From assembly GCF_011602365.1 (NCBI RefSeq), contig NZ_JAAONZ010000027.1, positions 1-64,000 on the forward strand: DNA of 64,000 bases. Reading direction: 5' to 3'. The translations under genes and the position numbers were made by a program. This document shows, one piece after another, positions 53,356 through 63,277 of the stretch. The stretch is from Pseudomaricurvus hydrocarbonicus (GTDB lineage Bacteria; Pseudomonadota; Gammaproteobacteria; Pseudomonadales; Cellvibrionaceae). Position 1 is the first letter of the stretch, and every line of letters starts with the position of its first letter. The notes under the pieces were generated by a model that was not told the origin of the DNA, ran no database searches, and worked only from the letters and a program-made list of their open reading frames with translations.

Positions 53356-54348
53356 ATGTTTTATTCATTCTTGCGATCAGCGAAGGGAATTACCTTGAAG
53401 GAACCAGAGGGCAAAAACGGAAAGTATTATCTGTCTGTTTTTATACGTGGCATGGCTATGGGCGCAGCGGATGTTATCCCGGGTGTTTCTGGCGGCACCA
53501 TCGCGTTCATTACCGGTATCTATACCGATCTTATTGATTCACTGCGCAGTTGCGACCACAAGGCCGTCAAATGTTTGCTTCAAGAAGGGATTCCTTCTGC
53601 CTGGCGCCATATCAATGGCACTTTTCTGCTGGCCGTATTTGGTGGCATTTTAGTCAGTATTTTCTCCCTGGCCAAGCTCATGACCTACTGTCTTGAGACG
53701 CAACCCATTTTGGTCTGGGCCTTGTTTTTTGGCCTGATTCTCTCTTCCTCTCTGCTGCTGCTGCAGCAAGTACCTGGTTGGAACGTTAGACGAGTCTTGT
53801 TGTTTGTGGGCGGTGCGGCTTTTGTGATCGGCGTGTCACTTATCAAACCCACCCAGTTACCGGATGAGTGGTGGGTCGTATTTTCTGCAGGCATGATCGC
53901 GATTTGCGCCATGATCTTACCGGGTATATCTGGGGGCTTTCTGTTGCTGATGATGGGGCTTTACTCGACCATCATTGGAGCGGTTTCAAGCTTCAATTTT
54001 GCCATCTTAATCCCGCTGGGGATTGGCTGTTTGATCGGGCTGTTGCTCTTTTCGCATGTGTTGAGCTGGCTTCTGCATCATTTCGAAGCCGCAACCATGG
54101 CTTTTCTGACCGGGGTGTTAATCGGCTCCCTGAAAATTATCTGGCCCTGGAAGCAAACTCTGGAAACGGTCATTGATCGACACGGTGACACGGTGCCTCT
54201 GGTGCAGGCCAATATACTGCCAAATCATTACACGGTGATGACGGGAGAGCCATCACAGCTGGTGTCTGCTATTTTGATGTGCCTGATCGGGATTTGCCTT
54301 GTCGGTGGAATGGCATTTTTGGCCAGTCGTCGACAGAAGCTGAATTGA
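53356..54348 (+). CDS. DUF368 / PopT-type undecaprenyl-phosphate translocase
   Basis: A 330-residue inner-membrane protein with about eight hydrophobic helices. The family motifs GMAMGAADVIPGVSGGTIAF near the N-terminus and AMILPGISGGFLLLMMGLY in the middle form the paired re-entrant repeats. DUF368 proteins were shown in Vibrio cholerae (PopT) to recycle undecaprenyl phosphate across the membrane for cell-wall synthesis; the same role is inferred. ATG 53356 has no clear ribosome site; TTG 53395, with AAGGGA seven bases before it, is a serious alternative (317 residues). It sits between pcm and nlpD. Confidence 0.88.
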   Translation: MFYSFLRSAKGITLKEPEGKNGKYYLSVFIRGMAMGAADVIPGVSGGTIAFITGIYTDLIDSLRSCDHKAVKCLLQEGIPSAWRHINGTFLLAVFGGILVSIFSLAKLMTYCLETQPILVWALFFGLILSSSLLLLQQVPGWNVRRVLLFVGGAAFVIGVSLIKPTQLPDEWWVVFSAGMIAICAMILPGISGGFLLLMMGLYSTIIGAVSSFNFAILIPLGIGCLIGLLLFSHVLSWLLHHFEAATMAFLTGVLIGSLKIIWPWKQTLETVIDRHGDTVPLVQANILPNHYTVMTGEPSQLVSAILMCLIGICLVGGMAFLASRRQKLN

Positions 54349-54567
54349 TGAGTTATAAAAGCTTATGGATTTCGGTGGGGCTGGAATGACCAGCCACGAC
54401 TTATTCCTTGCGGTAAGTCTATTGTAAAGTCGGAAAAACCCTATTGTTGGTATGAAATAAGCCAAATTTTTACGAAACTTCTATACGGTTTTATAATAAA
54501 GCATTAACTTAGCAAGCACTAATAGACATAAATGGTTGTTTTTTAATCAGCTTGAGAATCGATACGA

Positions 54568-55344
54568 ATGTCGTTAGCGGCTCCACAAACGGTAAGACTT
54601 CTCGTTAATGCGTTCAAAATATTGAGCGTGTTACTTCTTCTGTCGGCCTGCTCATCGAATAAAGCACCGGTGCAAGATCGAATGTCACCGGGCAGCAACA
54701 AGCTTCAGCATCACATTGTATCCCGCGGCGAAACCCTCTACTCGATTGCCTGGCGTTATGGAATCGATTATAAGGAGCTTGCTCGCCGAAACAGCATCAA
54801 TCGCAGCTATACAATCTACCCTGGCCAAAAAATTCTTCTCTCCGGTAAAGTGGTTTCCAGACAGGCTTCAGCGCGTAAAGCCAAGCCCGCAGTGAAGACG
54901 GTTTCAAGTACGCGTTCAAAAACCACGACAACAACGAAAAAACCAGTGAAAACCCCTTCTGTGAAAGACGGTCGTCCAACATGGATCTGGCCAGCGCAGG
55001 GAAGGGTGTTGGCGGGGTTTTCATCTTCAAAAAGCTTAAACAAGGGAGTTGATATTGAGGGACGTTTGGGGGAATCTGTAGTTGCCGCAGCTTCCGGAAT
55101 GGTTGTTTACGCTGGTAGCGGAATACGCGGTTATGGCAATTTAGTGATCGTTAAACACAATGAAGCTTACCTAAGTGCTTACGCACACAACAGCAAGCTT
55201 CTGGTAAAAGAGCAGGGTTTTGTCAAAGCAGGTCAAAAAATTGCCGAGATAGGGAATAGTGGTACCGACCGCAGCAAGCTGCACTTTGAGATCAGGCATC
55301 AGGGTAAACCGGTAGATCCATTGCGTTATTTGCCCAGCCGCTGA
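54568..55344 (+). CDS. nlpD: Murein hydrolase activator lipoprotein NlpD
   Basis: A 258-residue outer-membrane lipoprotein. Lipobox L25-S26-A27-C28; one LysM domain (48-91, VSRGETLYSIAWRYGIDY to IYPGQKILL); a Lys/Thr-rich linker; then a C-terminal LytM/M23 domain (155-255). The M23 metal ligands are degenerate (GVDIEGRLG where active enzymes have a His), as in E. coli NlpD, so it activates an amidase rather than cutting peptidoglycan itself. It lies directly upstream of rpoS; in many gammaproteobacteria the main rpoS promoter lies within nlpD. Confidence 0.93.
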   Translation: MSLAAPQTVRLLVNAFKILSVLLLLSACSSNKAPVQDRMSPGSNKLQHHIVSRGETLYSIAWRYGIDYKELARRNSINRSYTIYPGQKILLSGKVVSRQASARKAKPAVKTVSSTRSKTTTTTKKPVKTPSVKDGRPTWIWPAQGRVLAGFSSSKSLNKGVDIEGRLGESVVAAASGMVVYAGSGIRGYGNLVIVKHNEAYLSAYAHNSKLLVKEQGFVKAGQKIAEIGNSGTDRSKLHFEIRHQGKPVDPLRYLPSR

Positions 55345-55468
55345 ATGTCACCGTTGCAGATGAACAATATTTCAAATTATAAAGTTGCTGTGTGTAACCT
55401 ATACATTGGGTGGCAGTACGAGTGGTCCACTGAGGGGTGAGATGAACTAGACCGTTCCAAGGCATGGA

Positions 55469-56518
55469 ATGTCTGTATTTAGTATGAGAACCGAAACTCA
55501 CGGGGCTAGCGACATGGCTGTACAGGAAGCAATACAAGCAAATCTGGATAAAGACGATGTAATTTCAGTTACTGAAAACACTCTGTTTGATGAGTCACTG
55601 GTTGAAACGAAGAAGACCAAGACCAAGCCACAGGCGAAGCGATCAGTCGGTATTGCCGCTGATCCGGACAAATTTCAAAAAACTCTCGACGCTACTCAAC
55701 TCTACCTGAATGAAATCGGGTTTTCCCCATTATTAACTGCTGAAGAAGAGGTGTACTTTTCACGCAAATCCCTGCGTGGATGTGAGGCTTCACGCAAGCG
55801 TATGATTGAAAGTAATTTGCGCTTGGTGGTCAAAATTGCACGCCGCTACGTCAATCGTGGACTGGCATTGCTGGACTTGATTGAAGAGGGCAATCTGGGC
55901 CTTATTCGGGCCGTCGAAAAATTTGATCCAGAACGGGGTTTTCGCTTTTCAACGTACGCCACCTGGTGGATTCGTCAGACCATTGAACGCGCCATCATGA
56001 ATCAAACCCGAACCATTCGGTTACCCATTCATGTGGTTAAAGAATTAAACGTCTACCTGAGGGCGGCGCGCGAATTAGCTCAAAAGCTGGATCATGAGCC
56101 GACACCGGAAGACATTGCAATGCTGCTGGATAAGCCGGTTGAGGACGTTCAGCGAATGCTGGGGCTGAATGAGCGGGTCACTTCCATGGATGTACCCATT
56201 GGTCAGTCTTCTGACAAGTCTTTAGTTGATACCATCCCTGATCAACAGGTGTCTGATCCGGCTTCACTTTTACAGGACAGCGATCTCAGTGAAAGTATTG
56301 ATGGCTGGTTGACAGAGCTGACTGAAAAGCAGCGCGAAGTGGTAGCTCGACGCTTTGGTTTGCGCGGCTATGAGATGAGCACTCTGGAAGAGGTTGGCCG
56401 TGAAATTGGCCTGACGCGAGAGCGTGTTCGTCAGATTCAGGTAGAAGCATTAAAACGGCTGCGTGACATTCTTGAGAAACAGGGTCTGAACAGCGAAGCA
56501 CTTTTCGGCAGCATGTAA
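55469..56518 (+). CDS. rpoS: RNA polymerase sigma factor RpoS
   Basis: Stationary-phase/general-stress sigma factor, 349 residues. Region 1.2 '[21 protein letters not shown]', region 2 '[27 protein letters not shown]' and '[16 protein letters not shown]', region 3, then region 4 '[23 protein letters not shown]' are all present; this order and sequence identify RpoS rather than RpoD or RpoH. Start 55469 has AAGG eleven bases upstream; Met16 (55514) would also fit. Followed by a strong terminator. Confidence 0.96.
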   Translation: MSVFSMRTETHGASDMAVQEAIQANLDKDDVISVTENTLFDESLVETKKTKTKPQAKRSVGIAADPDKFQKTLDATQLYLNEIGFSPLLTAEEEVYFSRKSLRGCEASRKRMIESNLRLVVKIARRYVNRGLALLDLIEEGNLGLIRAVEKFDPERGFRFSTYATWWIRQTIERAIMNQTRTIRLPIHVVKELNVYLRAARELAQKLDHEPTPEDIAMLLDKPVEDVQRMLGLNERVTSMDVPIGQSSDKSLVDTIPDQQVSDPASLLQDSDLSESIDGWLTELTEKQREVVARRFGLRGYEMSTLEEVGREIGLTRERVRQIQVEALKRLRDILEKQGLNSEALFGSM

Positions 56519-56563
56519 GCGTGTTAGCTGTTTGAGTCTTGCTGATGCCTGCTGCAGCAGGCG

Positions 56564-56593
56564 AAAAAAAACCGCAGTAGTTGCGGTTTTTTT
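56564..56593. terminator. Bidirectional terminator after rpoS
   Basis: ACCGCA (56571-56576) pairs with TGCGGT (56582-56587) over loop GTAGT, with A-run before and T-run after, so it can end both rpoS (plus) and fdxA (minus) transcripts. A second palindrome, GCCTGCTGCAGCAGGC, lies at 56547-56562. Confidence 0.85.
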
Positions 56594-56720
56594 ATGGGCA
56601 ATTGCCAGTAAAGTTTCTCTTTTCAGAGGGCTTTGCCTGGCAAATGCTCCGTCTTACCGGTGAAGGTTATTTCATAACAGAGATTGACTGCATCAACTGT
56701 TATGGCCCTTCTGGCCGCTA

Positions 56721-57044
56721 TTATCGTTCCAGGTACTGCAATTTATTCTCTACGCCATCCCATTCTTCATTATCAGCGGGAGCGTCTTTCTTCTCAGTGA
56801 TGTTGGGCCAAACTTCAGCCAGTTCGGCATTCAGCTCCAAAAACACTTCTTGCCCTGCGGGTAACTCGTCTTCGGAGAAGATGGCGTCCACAGGACATTC
56901 TGGCTCACAAAGAGCGCAGTCAATACATTCATCAGGGTGGATAACCAAGAAGTTGGGACCTTCGTAAAAGCAATCCACTGGACACACTTCGACACAGTCG
57001 GTGTGCTTACATTTAATACAGTTATCCCCAACCACAAAAGTCAT
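56721..57044 (-). CDS. fdxA: Seven-iron ferredoxin
   Basis: A 107-residue soluble electron carrier of the Azotobacter FdI type. Cysteines 9, 17, 50 suit a 3Fe-4S cluster and 21, 40, 43, 46 a 4Fe-4S cluster ([36 protein letters not shown]). The acidic C-terminal tail is typical. GGAG lies eight bases upstream. It is conserved between rpoS and mutS in Pseudomonas-like genomes. Confidence 0.95.
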   Translation of the reverse strand: MTFVVGDNCIKCKHTDCVEVCPVDCFYEGPNFLVIHPDECIDCALCEPECPVDAIFSEDELPAGQEVFLELNAELAEVWPNITEKKDAPADNEEWDGVENKLQYLER

Positions 57045-57302
57045 GGCGAAAACTCCACTTTCTAATTTACATTTTAATGCACACGGTGTGTGCTCAGGCT
57101 AATCCGGGATTGTACCAGCTTGGTTATCCGGGCGGGAGAGTTTATCAGATTAGATAAATTGGTTTTACTGTTTAATTTATTTTTGATTTTGAGTAAATGT
57201 ACCTCATTCTCATCTGCTGAAGGGCTGGGTGTTTTGCCATGAGTCGATCCGGTGATTGCGTGGCCGTTTGCTGTTCGCTACCACCGGGACTCGAATCACG
57301 GC

Positions 57303-59978
57303 TTACTTGATCAGCTTCTTCAGTGCGTAAAGCTGTTCCAGGGCTTGTCTTGGGCTCAGGTCATCGGGATCGATTTCATCAAGGGCCTCGATAGCCGGAT
57401 GTGGAGCGCTGGCTCCAAACATGTCGCCCTGAAAGGGGTCGCTCACTGGATCCGGGTGCCTGAGCGGCGCATTGTCTGGTGCTGAGACCTTGTCTGTGGA
57501 TGAGGTGACATCGGCTGTGGGTGAAGTGGCATGGTCTGCGGTCGCGGCTGGGACCTGCTCCAGGAGTGCCCGCTTTTCACCTTCGAGTATGTCCAGCTGC
57601 TGTTGGGCCAGCGCCACCACTTCAGCCGAAATGCCCGCCAATTTGGCAACCTGTAAGCCGAAACTTTTGCTGGCGGGCCCCTCCTGTATGTTGTGCAGGA
57701 AGACAATGTTGTCATTGTGCTCAGTGGCATCCAGATGGATGTTCACTGCGCTGGGGTGTGTTTTGGGCAGCTCCGTCAACTCAAAATAGTGGGTCGCAAA
57801 TAACGTAAAGGGTCTGACTTTTTCGACGAGTTGTGTGGCGCAGGCCCAGGCGAGGGAGAGGCCGTCAAAAGTGCTGGTGCCGCGCCCGATTTCATCCATC
57901 AATACCAGGCTGCGATCGGTGGCATTGTTGAGGATGTTAGCGGTCTCTGTCATTTCAACCATAAAGGTTGATCGGCCGCCGGCCAGATCGTCTGAGGAGC
58001 CAATACGTGTAAAGATGCGGTCCACCATACCGACCGTACCGGCCTCGGCAGGAATGTAGCTGCCGATATGAGCCAACAGTGTGATCAGTGCCGTTTGACG
58101 CATATAGGTCGATTTACCGCCCATGTTGGGGCCGGTAACAATCAGCATTTTACGCTGCTCACTGAATTCCAGGTCGTTAGGCACGAATGGGTGGTTGGAG
58201 ACTTTTTCAACCACCGGGTGGCGTCCCGCCCGGTAGCAAATACCGGGTTCCTGGGTCAGGGTGGGGCAACTGAAATTGAGGCTGTCGGCTCGCTCGGTTA
58301 AGGTTGTGAGTACGTCCAGTTCGGATACGGCGGCAGCGGCGTTTTGCAGTGGCAGCAGGTCTTCGTTAAGGCGTTCAATGATTTCATCGTAGAGCGCTTT
58401 CTCCCGGCTGAGAGCCCGGCTCTTCGCCGACAGCGCTTTATCCTCAAACACTTTCAGTTCTGGGGTGATAAAGCGCTCGGCATTTTTCAGGGTTTGGCGG
58501 CGAATATATTCCACCGGCGCCTTGTCCGACATTGCCCGGCTGATTTCTATGTAATAACCGTGCACACGGTTGTAGCCGACCTTGAGGGTACTGATCCCGG
58601 TACGCTCTTTCTCACGACTTTCCAGGTCGATCAAAAATTGACCGGCATTGCTGCTGAGATTGCGCAGCTCATCCAACTCTTGATCATAGCCCTCGGCAAT
58701 TACGCCACCATCACGAATAACGACGGGCGGGTTTTCGGTGATGGCTCGACGCAGGAGGTCTTCCAGTTCTGGAAAGGTGCCAATGTTTCCAGCCAGCTCC
58801 GCCAGATGCGGTGACGACAGGGTTTTCAGTTGTCCCTGCAGTTCCGGGTAAGTGCTCAGTGAGCTGTACAGGCGGGACAGATCTCGCGGGCGGGCGGATC
58901 GAAGCGCCAGGCGTCCGAGAATCCGCTCTAGGTCGCCAATGCGTTTCAGGCTCTGGTGAATAGGTTCAAACTGGTAATTTTCCTGCAGTTGAGCAATGGC
59001 GCTCTGGCGCGCCTTCAGGGTGCTCAGGTCACGCAGTGGTCGGTTCAGCCAGCGGCGTAATAAGCGTCCCCCCATGGCGGTGGCCGTTGTGTTTAGCACA
59101 TCAAACAGGGTGTTTTCTTCTCCGCCGGTTAGATTGATGTCCAATTCCAGATTGCGACGGGTAGCGGCGTCCATCGCGACGGCTTCGTCACGGTTTTCAC
59201 CCCGGATGGCATTGATGTGTGGCAGCGCAGTACGCTGGGTCTCCTGTGCATAAGAAAGTAGACAGCCGGCAGCGGCCAGGGCCGTGGTCATGTGATCGCA
59301 GCCAAAGCCGGCCAGATCCTGGGTGCCAAATTGCTGGGTCAGCAGCCGTTGAGCGGTTTCCAGTTCAAATTCCCAGGGAGCACGGCGGCGCAGGCCGCGA
59401 CGATTTTCCAGGATTTCGCTGCTGCTCAGTTCTTCGGAGACCAGCAGCTCTGCCGGGCTCAGGCGCTGCAGCTCACCCAGGGCGGCATCCAGCCCTTGTA
59501 CTTCCAGTACCTGAAAGCGACCGGAGCCAATGTCCATGGTGGCCAAACCAAAGGTGTCTTCGATAACGTGCAGCGCGACCAGCAGGTTATCCCGGCTTTC
59601 GTCGAGCAGAGACTCGTCGCTCACCGTGCCGGGTGTCACAATCCGAACCACTTTGCGCTCTACAGGCCCCTTGCTGGTCGCGGGGTCACCGATCTGTTCA
59701 CATATGGCTACCGAGACTCCCTTGCGAACCAGCTTGGCGAGATAGCCGTCGGCGGCGTGAAAGGGAATGCCCGCCATAGGAATGGGTTCGCCGCCAGACT
59801 TGCCGCGGGCGGTTAAGGTGACGTCGAGCAGTTTGGATGCCTGTTTCGCATCGTCATAGAACAGCTCATAAAAGTCGCCCATGCGATAGAATACCAGTTC
59901 GTGAGGGTGCTCAGCCTTAATCTTTAAGTACTGTTGCATCATCGGGGTGTGCTGTTGGGACTGGTCAGTTTTTGGCAT
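57303..59978 (-). CDS. mutS: DNA mismatch repair protein MutS
   Basis: Recognises mispaired bases and starts methyl-directed repair. 891 residues: mismatch-recognition domain with the Phe-x-Glu motif ([11 protein letters not shown]), connector, clamp, and the C-terminal ATPase with GPNMGGKST (about 615-623), MTETANIL and DEIGRGTS. A Ser/Thr/Asp-rich variable stretch precedes the C-terminal dimerisation tail ending YALKKLIK. The fdxA gene lies about 260 bases beyond the mutS stop in the same direction. Confidence 0.97.
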   Translation of the reverse strand: MPKTDQSQQHTPMMQQYLKIKAEHPHELVFYRMGDFYELFYDDAKQASKLLDVTLTARGKSGGEPIPMAGIPFHAADGYLAKLVRKGVSVAICEQIGDPATSKGPVERKVVRIVTPGTVSDESLLDESRDNLLVALHVIEDTFGLATMDIGSGRFQVLEVQGLDAALGELQRLSPAELLVSEELSSSEILENRRGLRRRAPWEFELETAQRLLTQQFGTQDLAGFGCDHMTTALAAAGCLLSYAQETQRTALPHINAIRGENRDEAVAMDAATRRNLELDINLTGGEENTLFDVLNTTATAMGGRLLRRWLNRPLRDLSTLKARQSAIAQLQENYQFEPIHQSLKRIGDLERILGRLALRSARPRDLSRLYSSLSTYPELQGQLKTLSSPHLAELAGNIGTFPELEDLLRRAITENPPVVIRDGGVIAEGYDQELDELRNLSSNAGQFLIDLESREKERTGISTLKVGYNRVHGYYIEISRAMSDKAPVEYIRRQTLKNAERFITPELKVFEDKALSAKSRALSREKALYDEIIERLNEDLLPLQNAAAAVSELDVLTTLTERADSLNFSCPTLTQEPGICYRAGRHPVVEKVSNHPFVPNDLEFSEQRKMLIVTGPNMGGKSTYMRQTALITLLAHIGSYIPAEAGTVGMVDRIFTRIGSSDDLAGGRSTFMVEMTETANILNNATDRSLVLMDEIGRGTSTFDGLSLAWACATQLVEKVRPFTLFATHYFELTELPKTHPSAVNIHLDATEHNDNIVFLHNIQEGPASKSFGLQVAKLAGISAEVVALAQQQLDILEGEKRALLEQVPAATADHATSPTADVTSSTDKVSAPDNAPLRHPDPVSDPFQGDMFGASAPHPAIEALDEIDPDDLSPRQALEQLYALKKLIK

Positions 59979-60316
59979 AATTCGAGGTGGGAATCCGGTC
60001 GTTGGGCAAAAGCGTTATTCTACGTGAATGGCGGTAGGCAGGTGAAGTGCGTACTGGGCTATTTTGTTAAGGTGGTTAAAGGCATCGGTGTTAGGGGGAA
60101 GGCTTTCCTGGCTGAGACCGTTTAAGACCGGTTCCACTACGACGGCTAAAGGCTTTTCCATCTACGACGGCTAAAGGCTTTCTATTTAAGATCGCTAAAG
60201 GTCTTGTACCTAAAGACCGTTAAAGGTTTTTACCTAAGACCGCTAAAGGCTTTTTATCTATCATCGCTAAAGGCGTTTTACTTAACACCGCTAAAGGCTT
60301 CATTAAGGATATTGCT
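59979..60316. other. mutS-pncC divergent region
   Basis: About 340 bases; the half nearer pncC is a tandem-repeat array (see 60141-60306) and the other half carries looser copies of the same motif (for example GGTTAAAGGCATCGGTG near 60073). On the minus strand the repeats read as an octapeptide such as KPLAVLSK, but with no start or family; I do not call a gene. Confidence 0.5.
60141..60306 (+). repeat. Array of seven degenerate 23-25 bp tandem repeats upstream of pncC
   Basis: Units begin at 60141, 60166, 60190, 60215, 60238, 60262 and 60286. Each opens with GAC/GAT/CAC plus CGCTAAAGGCTT or a close variant and ends in a T-rich part with TAA. There are no spacers, so it is not a CRISPR array. 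Stop codons recur in plus-strand frames. The last unit ends 10 bases before the pncC ATG, so the array forms the promoter/leader region of that gene. Confidence 0.8.
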
Positions 60317-60808
60317 ATGAGTGCAGAGACCCTGCCCCTGTGCGAAGAGATTGGTCGCCGCTTAACCCGGCACAACTGGTGTATCGGGACCGCTGAGTCC
60401 TGTACCGGTGGCATGTTGTCTGCGGCAATTACCGATGTGGCAGGCAGCTCCGGCTGGTTTGAAGAGGGGTTGGTCACTTACGCCAATGAAAGCAAGGAGC
60501 GCCTGCTGTCTGTCCCGAAGTCCGTGCTGGAGTCTGAGGGCGCCGTCAGTCAGGCGGTGGTTGAGGCCATGGTCGCTGGCGTTTTGGCCAGAGGGGCTGA
60601 CGTCGCTGTGGCTACCAGTGGTGTCGCCGGACCCGATGGGGGGTCTGACGAAAAGCCGGTGGGCACTGTCTGGTTTGCCTGGGCTTTACCGCATAAAGTG
60701 GCCAGTGAGTGCAGGGTTTTTGAGGGGGACAGGATGTCGGTCCGCACCCAGGCCACGATATTTGCTCTGAGTGAACTGCTGGCTCTTCTTGAACTTGAGC
60801 AGCAATAG
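60317..60808 (+). CDS. pncC: Nicotinamide-nucleotide amidohydrolase (CinA C-terminal type)
   Basis: Deamidates nicotinamide mononucleotide to nicotinate mononucleotide in NAD recycling. A 163-residue single-domain protein equal to the C-terminal half of CinA: GTAESCTGGMLSAAIT with the catalytic Ser, WFEEGLVTYANESKERLL, and VATSGVAGPDGGSDEKPVGTVW. AAGGA lies seven bases upstream of ATG 60317, right at the end of the repeat array. Located before recA as in Pseudomonas. Confidence 0.93.
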   Translation: MSAETLPLCEEIGRRLTRHNWCIGTAESCTGGMLSAAITDVAGSSGWFEEGLVTYANESKERLLSVPKSVLESEGAVSQAVVEAMVAGVLARGADVAVATSGVAGPDGGSDEKPVGTVWFAWALPHKVASECRVFEGDRMSVRTQATIFALSELLALLELEQQ

Positions 60809-60924
60809 CACTTAAGTTTTAGGGTAAGTTCCTGCGAATCAGTATCTGGGACCCTATGATCCCATACCGCTTTGGGGGGGCAAACTCTATGACGAGAGCG
60901 GGTCGGTGGAGTCAGAAAAAAGCA

Positions 60925-60958
60925 CTGTACAAAAAAATAGTACTGTTTTCTTGTACAG
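60925..60958 (+). promoter_or_regulatory. LexA (SOS) box upstream of recA, with an imperfect second site
   Basis: CTGTTTTCTTGTACAG (60943-60958) matches the CTG-N10-CAG gammaproteobacterial LexA operator. The adjoining CTGTACAAAAAAATAG (60925-60940) keeps the left half and has one change in the right half; it could be a second, weaker site. They lie about 100 bases before recA. Confidence 0.8.
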
Positions 60959-61057
60959 TAAAAATAAATATGCTTCAATGCAGTCAACAAGTTAAGCAAA
61001 TTGTTTCAGGCATCAGTCTAAACACAGCGTCAAAACCATCCAAATAAGGGGTGACTC

Positions 61058-62092
61058 ATGGATCAGAACAAAGAAAAAGCATTGCAGGCCGCTTTGAGCC
61101 AAATCGAACGTCAATTCGGTAAGGGGACTGTGATGCGGATGGGGGATAAGGAGCGTGTCCGCATTCCGTCCATTTCCACCGGTTCTTTAGGTTTGGATGT
61201 TGCTTTAGGTATTGGTGGCTTACCCAAAGGGCGTATCGTTGAAATTTACGGTCCAGAGTCCTCGGGTAAAACGACCTTAACACTGCAGGCTATCGCCGAA
61301 GCTCAAAAAGCCGGTGGTACCTGTGCCTTTATCGATGCGGAGCACGCACTGGACCCTATTTACGCCGAAAAGCTGGGCGTGAACGTTGATGATCTCATTG
61401 TGTCCCAGCCGGATACCGGTGAGCAGGCTTTGGAAGTCGCGGATATGTTGGTGCGTTCCGGTGCCATTGATGTGATCGTGGTGGATTCTGTTGCAGCCCT
61501 GACGCCCAGAGCGGAAATTGAAGGTGAAATGGGGGATCATCACGTGGGTTTACAAGCCCGTTTGATGTCACAGGCACTGCGCAAGATCACCGGTAATATT
61601 AAGAATGCAAACTGTTTGTGTATCTTTATTAACCAAATCCGCATGAAGATCGGGGTTATGTTTGGTAACCCGGAAACGACCACCGGGGGTAATGCCCTGA
61701 AGTTTTATGCTTCCGTGCGCCTGGATATCCGTCGCATCGGTGCCGTTAAAGACGGCGATGAGGTGGTGGGCTCTGAAACCCGGGTGAAAGTGGTTAAGAA
61801 CAAGGTTGCACCGCCGTTCACCCAAACCGAATTCCAGATTTTATACGGCAAGGGCATTAACCGTATGGGCGAAGTGATTGATTTTGGCGTGAAGCTGGGA
61901 TTAATCGACAAGGCGGGGGCCTGGTACAGCTATCAAGGGGACAAGATTGGTCAGGGCAAGAGCAATGTTGGTAAATACCTGCTGGAAAACCCCGATATTG
62001 CGACGACTATCGAAGCTGAAATTCGTCGTCAGCTGTTGCCACAGGATACCCCTGCTGAAGCAGCGCCTGAGGCCGAACGCGCTGAGGCTTAA
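61058..62092 (+). CDS. recA: Recombinase RecA
   Basis: ATP-dependent strand-exchange protein and SOS co-protease, 344 residues. Walker A GPESSGKT (65-72), Walker [11 protein letters not shown], loop L1 [19 protein letters not shown] and L2 [20 protein letters not shown]-type sequence are all intact; the C-terminal tail is acidic and Ala/Glu-rich as usual. The AAGGGG site lies eight bases upstream. Controlled by the LexA box at 60943. Confidence 0.98.
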   Translation: MDQNKEKALQAALSQIERQFGKGTVMRMGDKERVRIPSISTGSLGLDVALGIGGLPKGRIVEIYGPESSGKTTLTLQAIAEAQKAGGTCAFIDAEHALDPIYAEKLGVNVDDLIVSQPDTGEQALEVADMLVRSGAIDVIVVDSVAALTPRAEIEGEMGDHHVGLQARLMSQALRKITGNIKNANCLCIFINQIRMKIGVMFGNPETTTGGNALKFYASVRLDIRRIGAVKDGDEVVGSETRVKVVKNKVAPPFTQTEFQILYGKGINRMGEVIDFGVKLGLIDKAGAWYSYQGDKIGQGKSNVGKYLLENPDIATTIEAEIRRQLLPQDTPAEAAPEAERAEA

Positions 62093-62151
62093 GGTTTCAA
62101 GCCCTTTTCTTTTTAACGTGTCCAGCCGCGGTCAATTGATGTTGCGGCTGG
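62086..62151 (+). terminator. recA-recX intergenic attenuator hairpins
   Basis: GGCTT (62086-62090) pairs with AAGCC (62099-62103), followed by CTTTTCTTTTT (62104-62114): a weak intrinsic terminator starting within the recA stop region. A stronger hairpin follows, CCAGCCGC (62122-62129) with GCGGCTGG (62144-62151). In E. coli a terminator between these genes keeps RecX far below RecA; the same job is likely. Confidence 0.6.
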
Positions 62152-62217
62152 TGTCATTGACCTCCAATAAAGTTAATGCACCCCCTGTTTCGGGTAATTC
62201 TCAATCGGTGATTTCTG

Positions 62218-62685
62218 ATGCACGAGACTCAGGCGCCGGATCAAGCCGCCACCTACCGTCAAATTCGCTGGTCAGGGATGGATCTGTTGGCACGACGCGA
62301 GCACTCCGGCTGGGAGCTTGAGCAAAAACTGGTGCAGCGTTATCCCGACTCTCTGCCGTTAATTGAACGTGTTATCCATGACCTGCAAGACGAACTGCTG
62401 CAGTCGGATCAGCGTTATACGCAAGCGTATGTGGCCATGCGACGGCGTAAAGGGTACGGTCCTCATCGGTTGATGAACGAGCTTAGGGAGAAAGGTGTTG
62501 ACTCGGAGATGGTCGTCGAAGAGTTAAATCAGCCTGAGCATGAATGGGCGGAGCAAGCCGGATTGGTATTGCGCAAGAAGTTTAAAGCACCCGCTAGTGA
62601 CTTCAAAGAGCGGTCGAAGCAGATGCGCTTCCTGCAGTATCGAGGCTTTAGCCATGAACAGATTCGGGAGGTTCTGCAGTCGTGA
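62218..62685 (+). CDS. recX: RecA regulatory protein RecX
   Basis: A 155-residue helical protein that limits RecA filament growth. RecX repeats are visible: MDLLARREHSGWELEQKLVQR, YTQAYVAMRRRKGYGPHRLMNELREKG, and a third near KQMRFLQYRGFSHEQIREVL. Normal length. It lies 125 bases after recA behind attenuator hairpins, with a poor ribosome site, fitting low expression. Confidence 0.93.
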   Translation: MHETQAPDQAATYRQIRWSGMDLLARREHSGWELEQKLVQRYPDSLPLIERVIHDLQDELLQSDQRYTQAYVAMRRRKGYGPHRLMNELREKGVDSEMVVEELNQPEHEWAEQAGLVLRKKFKAPASDFKERSKQMRFLQYRGFSHEQIREVLQS

Positions 62686-62852
62686 CAATCCCCTTGGGCC
62701 GTCTACGTTAGTGCAGGCTGCTTCAGTACAGGCTACAAACCCCGTTCAGAGACCACTTCTTATAACTCCTCTATGGATTTTTCGCTTGCCGGTAAGTTTT
62801 GCCTTATAAAAACAGGGCGTTGTTTTTGGGGGTGTTTCTTTTCAGTTTGTGT

Positions 62853-63188
62853 TTAGATCAGCTCGCCGTCATCCAAAAAATTATCCATGGGTTCCTGGAG
62901 GGATGAGCGCATTCTTTCCCTGTCCAGCAGCTTTTGCTGTACGGGTTTCGGCAGTTCGGTGAATAAAATAATATTTTTGCTAATTAGCAGGTGTATAAGG
63001 TCTTCTGTCACCCTGACAATGCCTTTGTCTGACTCCGCAAGAGCCGCTTTGGTGTTCGGCGTTGAGTGATCCTGCAAAAAAGCTTTTACATCGGGGTTAT
63101 CCTTCGTTACATATTCCTCTGCCCCTATGGCAACTTCATTCAATAGTGCAGTAATTTGTCCTTGCTGGTTACGGATGGCGTAGGGCAT
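62853..63188 (-). CDS. Conserved hypothetical protein, about 111 residues
   Basis: A small soluble protein. It starts MPYAIRNQQGQI; AGGA six bases upstream makes ATG 63188 preferable to 63194. The segment VTEDLIHLLISKNIILFTELPKPVQQKLLxR resembles a family in Pseudomonas and relatives that databases mislabel as 'tryptophan synthase subunit beta-like'; no enzyme motif is present. It stands divergent from the type I secretion gene. Function unknown. Confidence 0.75.
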   Translation of the reverse strand: MPYAIRNQQGQITALLNEVAIGAEEYVTKDNPDVKAFLQDHSTPNTKAALAESDKGIVRVTEDLIHLLISKNIILFTELPKPVQQKLLDRERMRSSLQEPMDNFLDDGELI

Positions 63189-63277
63189 GATCATTCCTGA
63201 TTACAGAGTGTTTCGCGCATATTAGACTAACTTTCGTTTACAATGCAGCCAATATTTTTATTATCAGTGAATCTTCT

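Noticed and set aside
57278-57300. Minus-strand ATTCGAGTCCCGGTGG resembles a tRNA T-arm and 3' end near the mutS stop
   Set aside because: No acceptor, D or anticodon arms can be folded around it, because the rest would lie within mutS coding sequence; it could at most be a relic attachment fragment.
60141-60306. Regular repeats before pncC considered as a CRISPR array
   Set aside because: Units adjoin with no unique spacers, are degenerate, and no cas genes are near.
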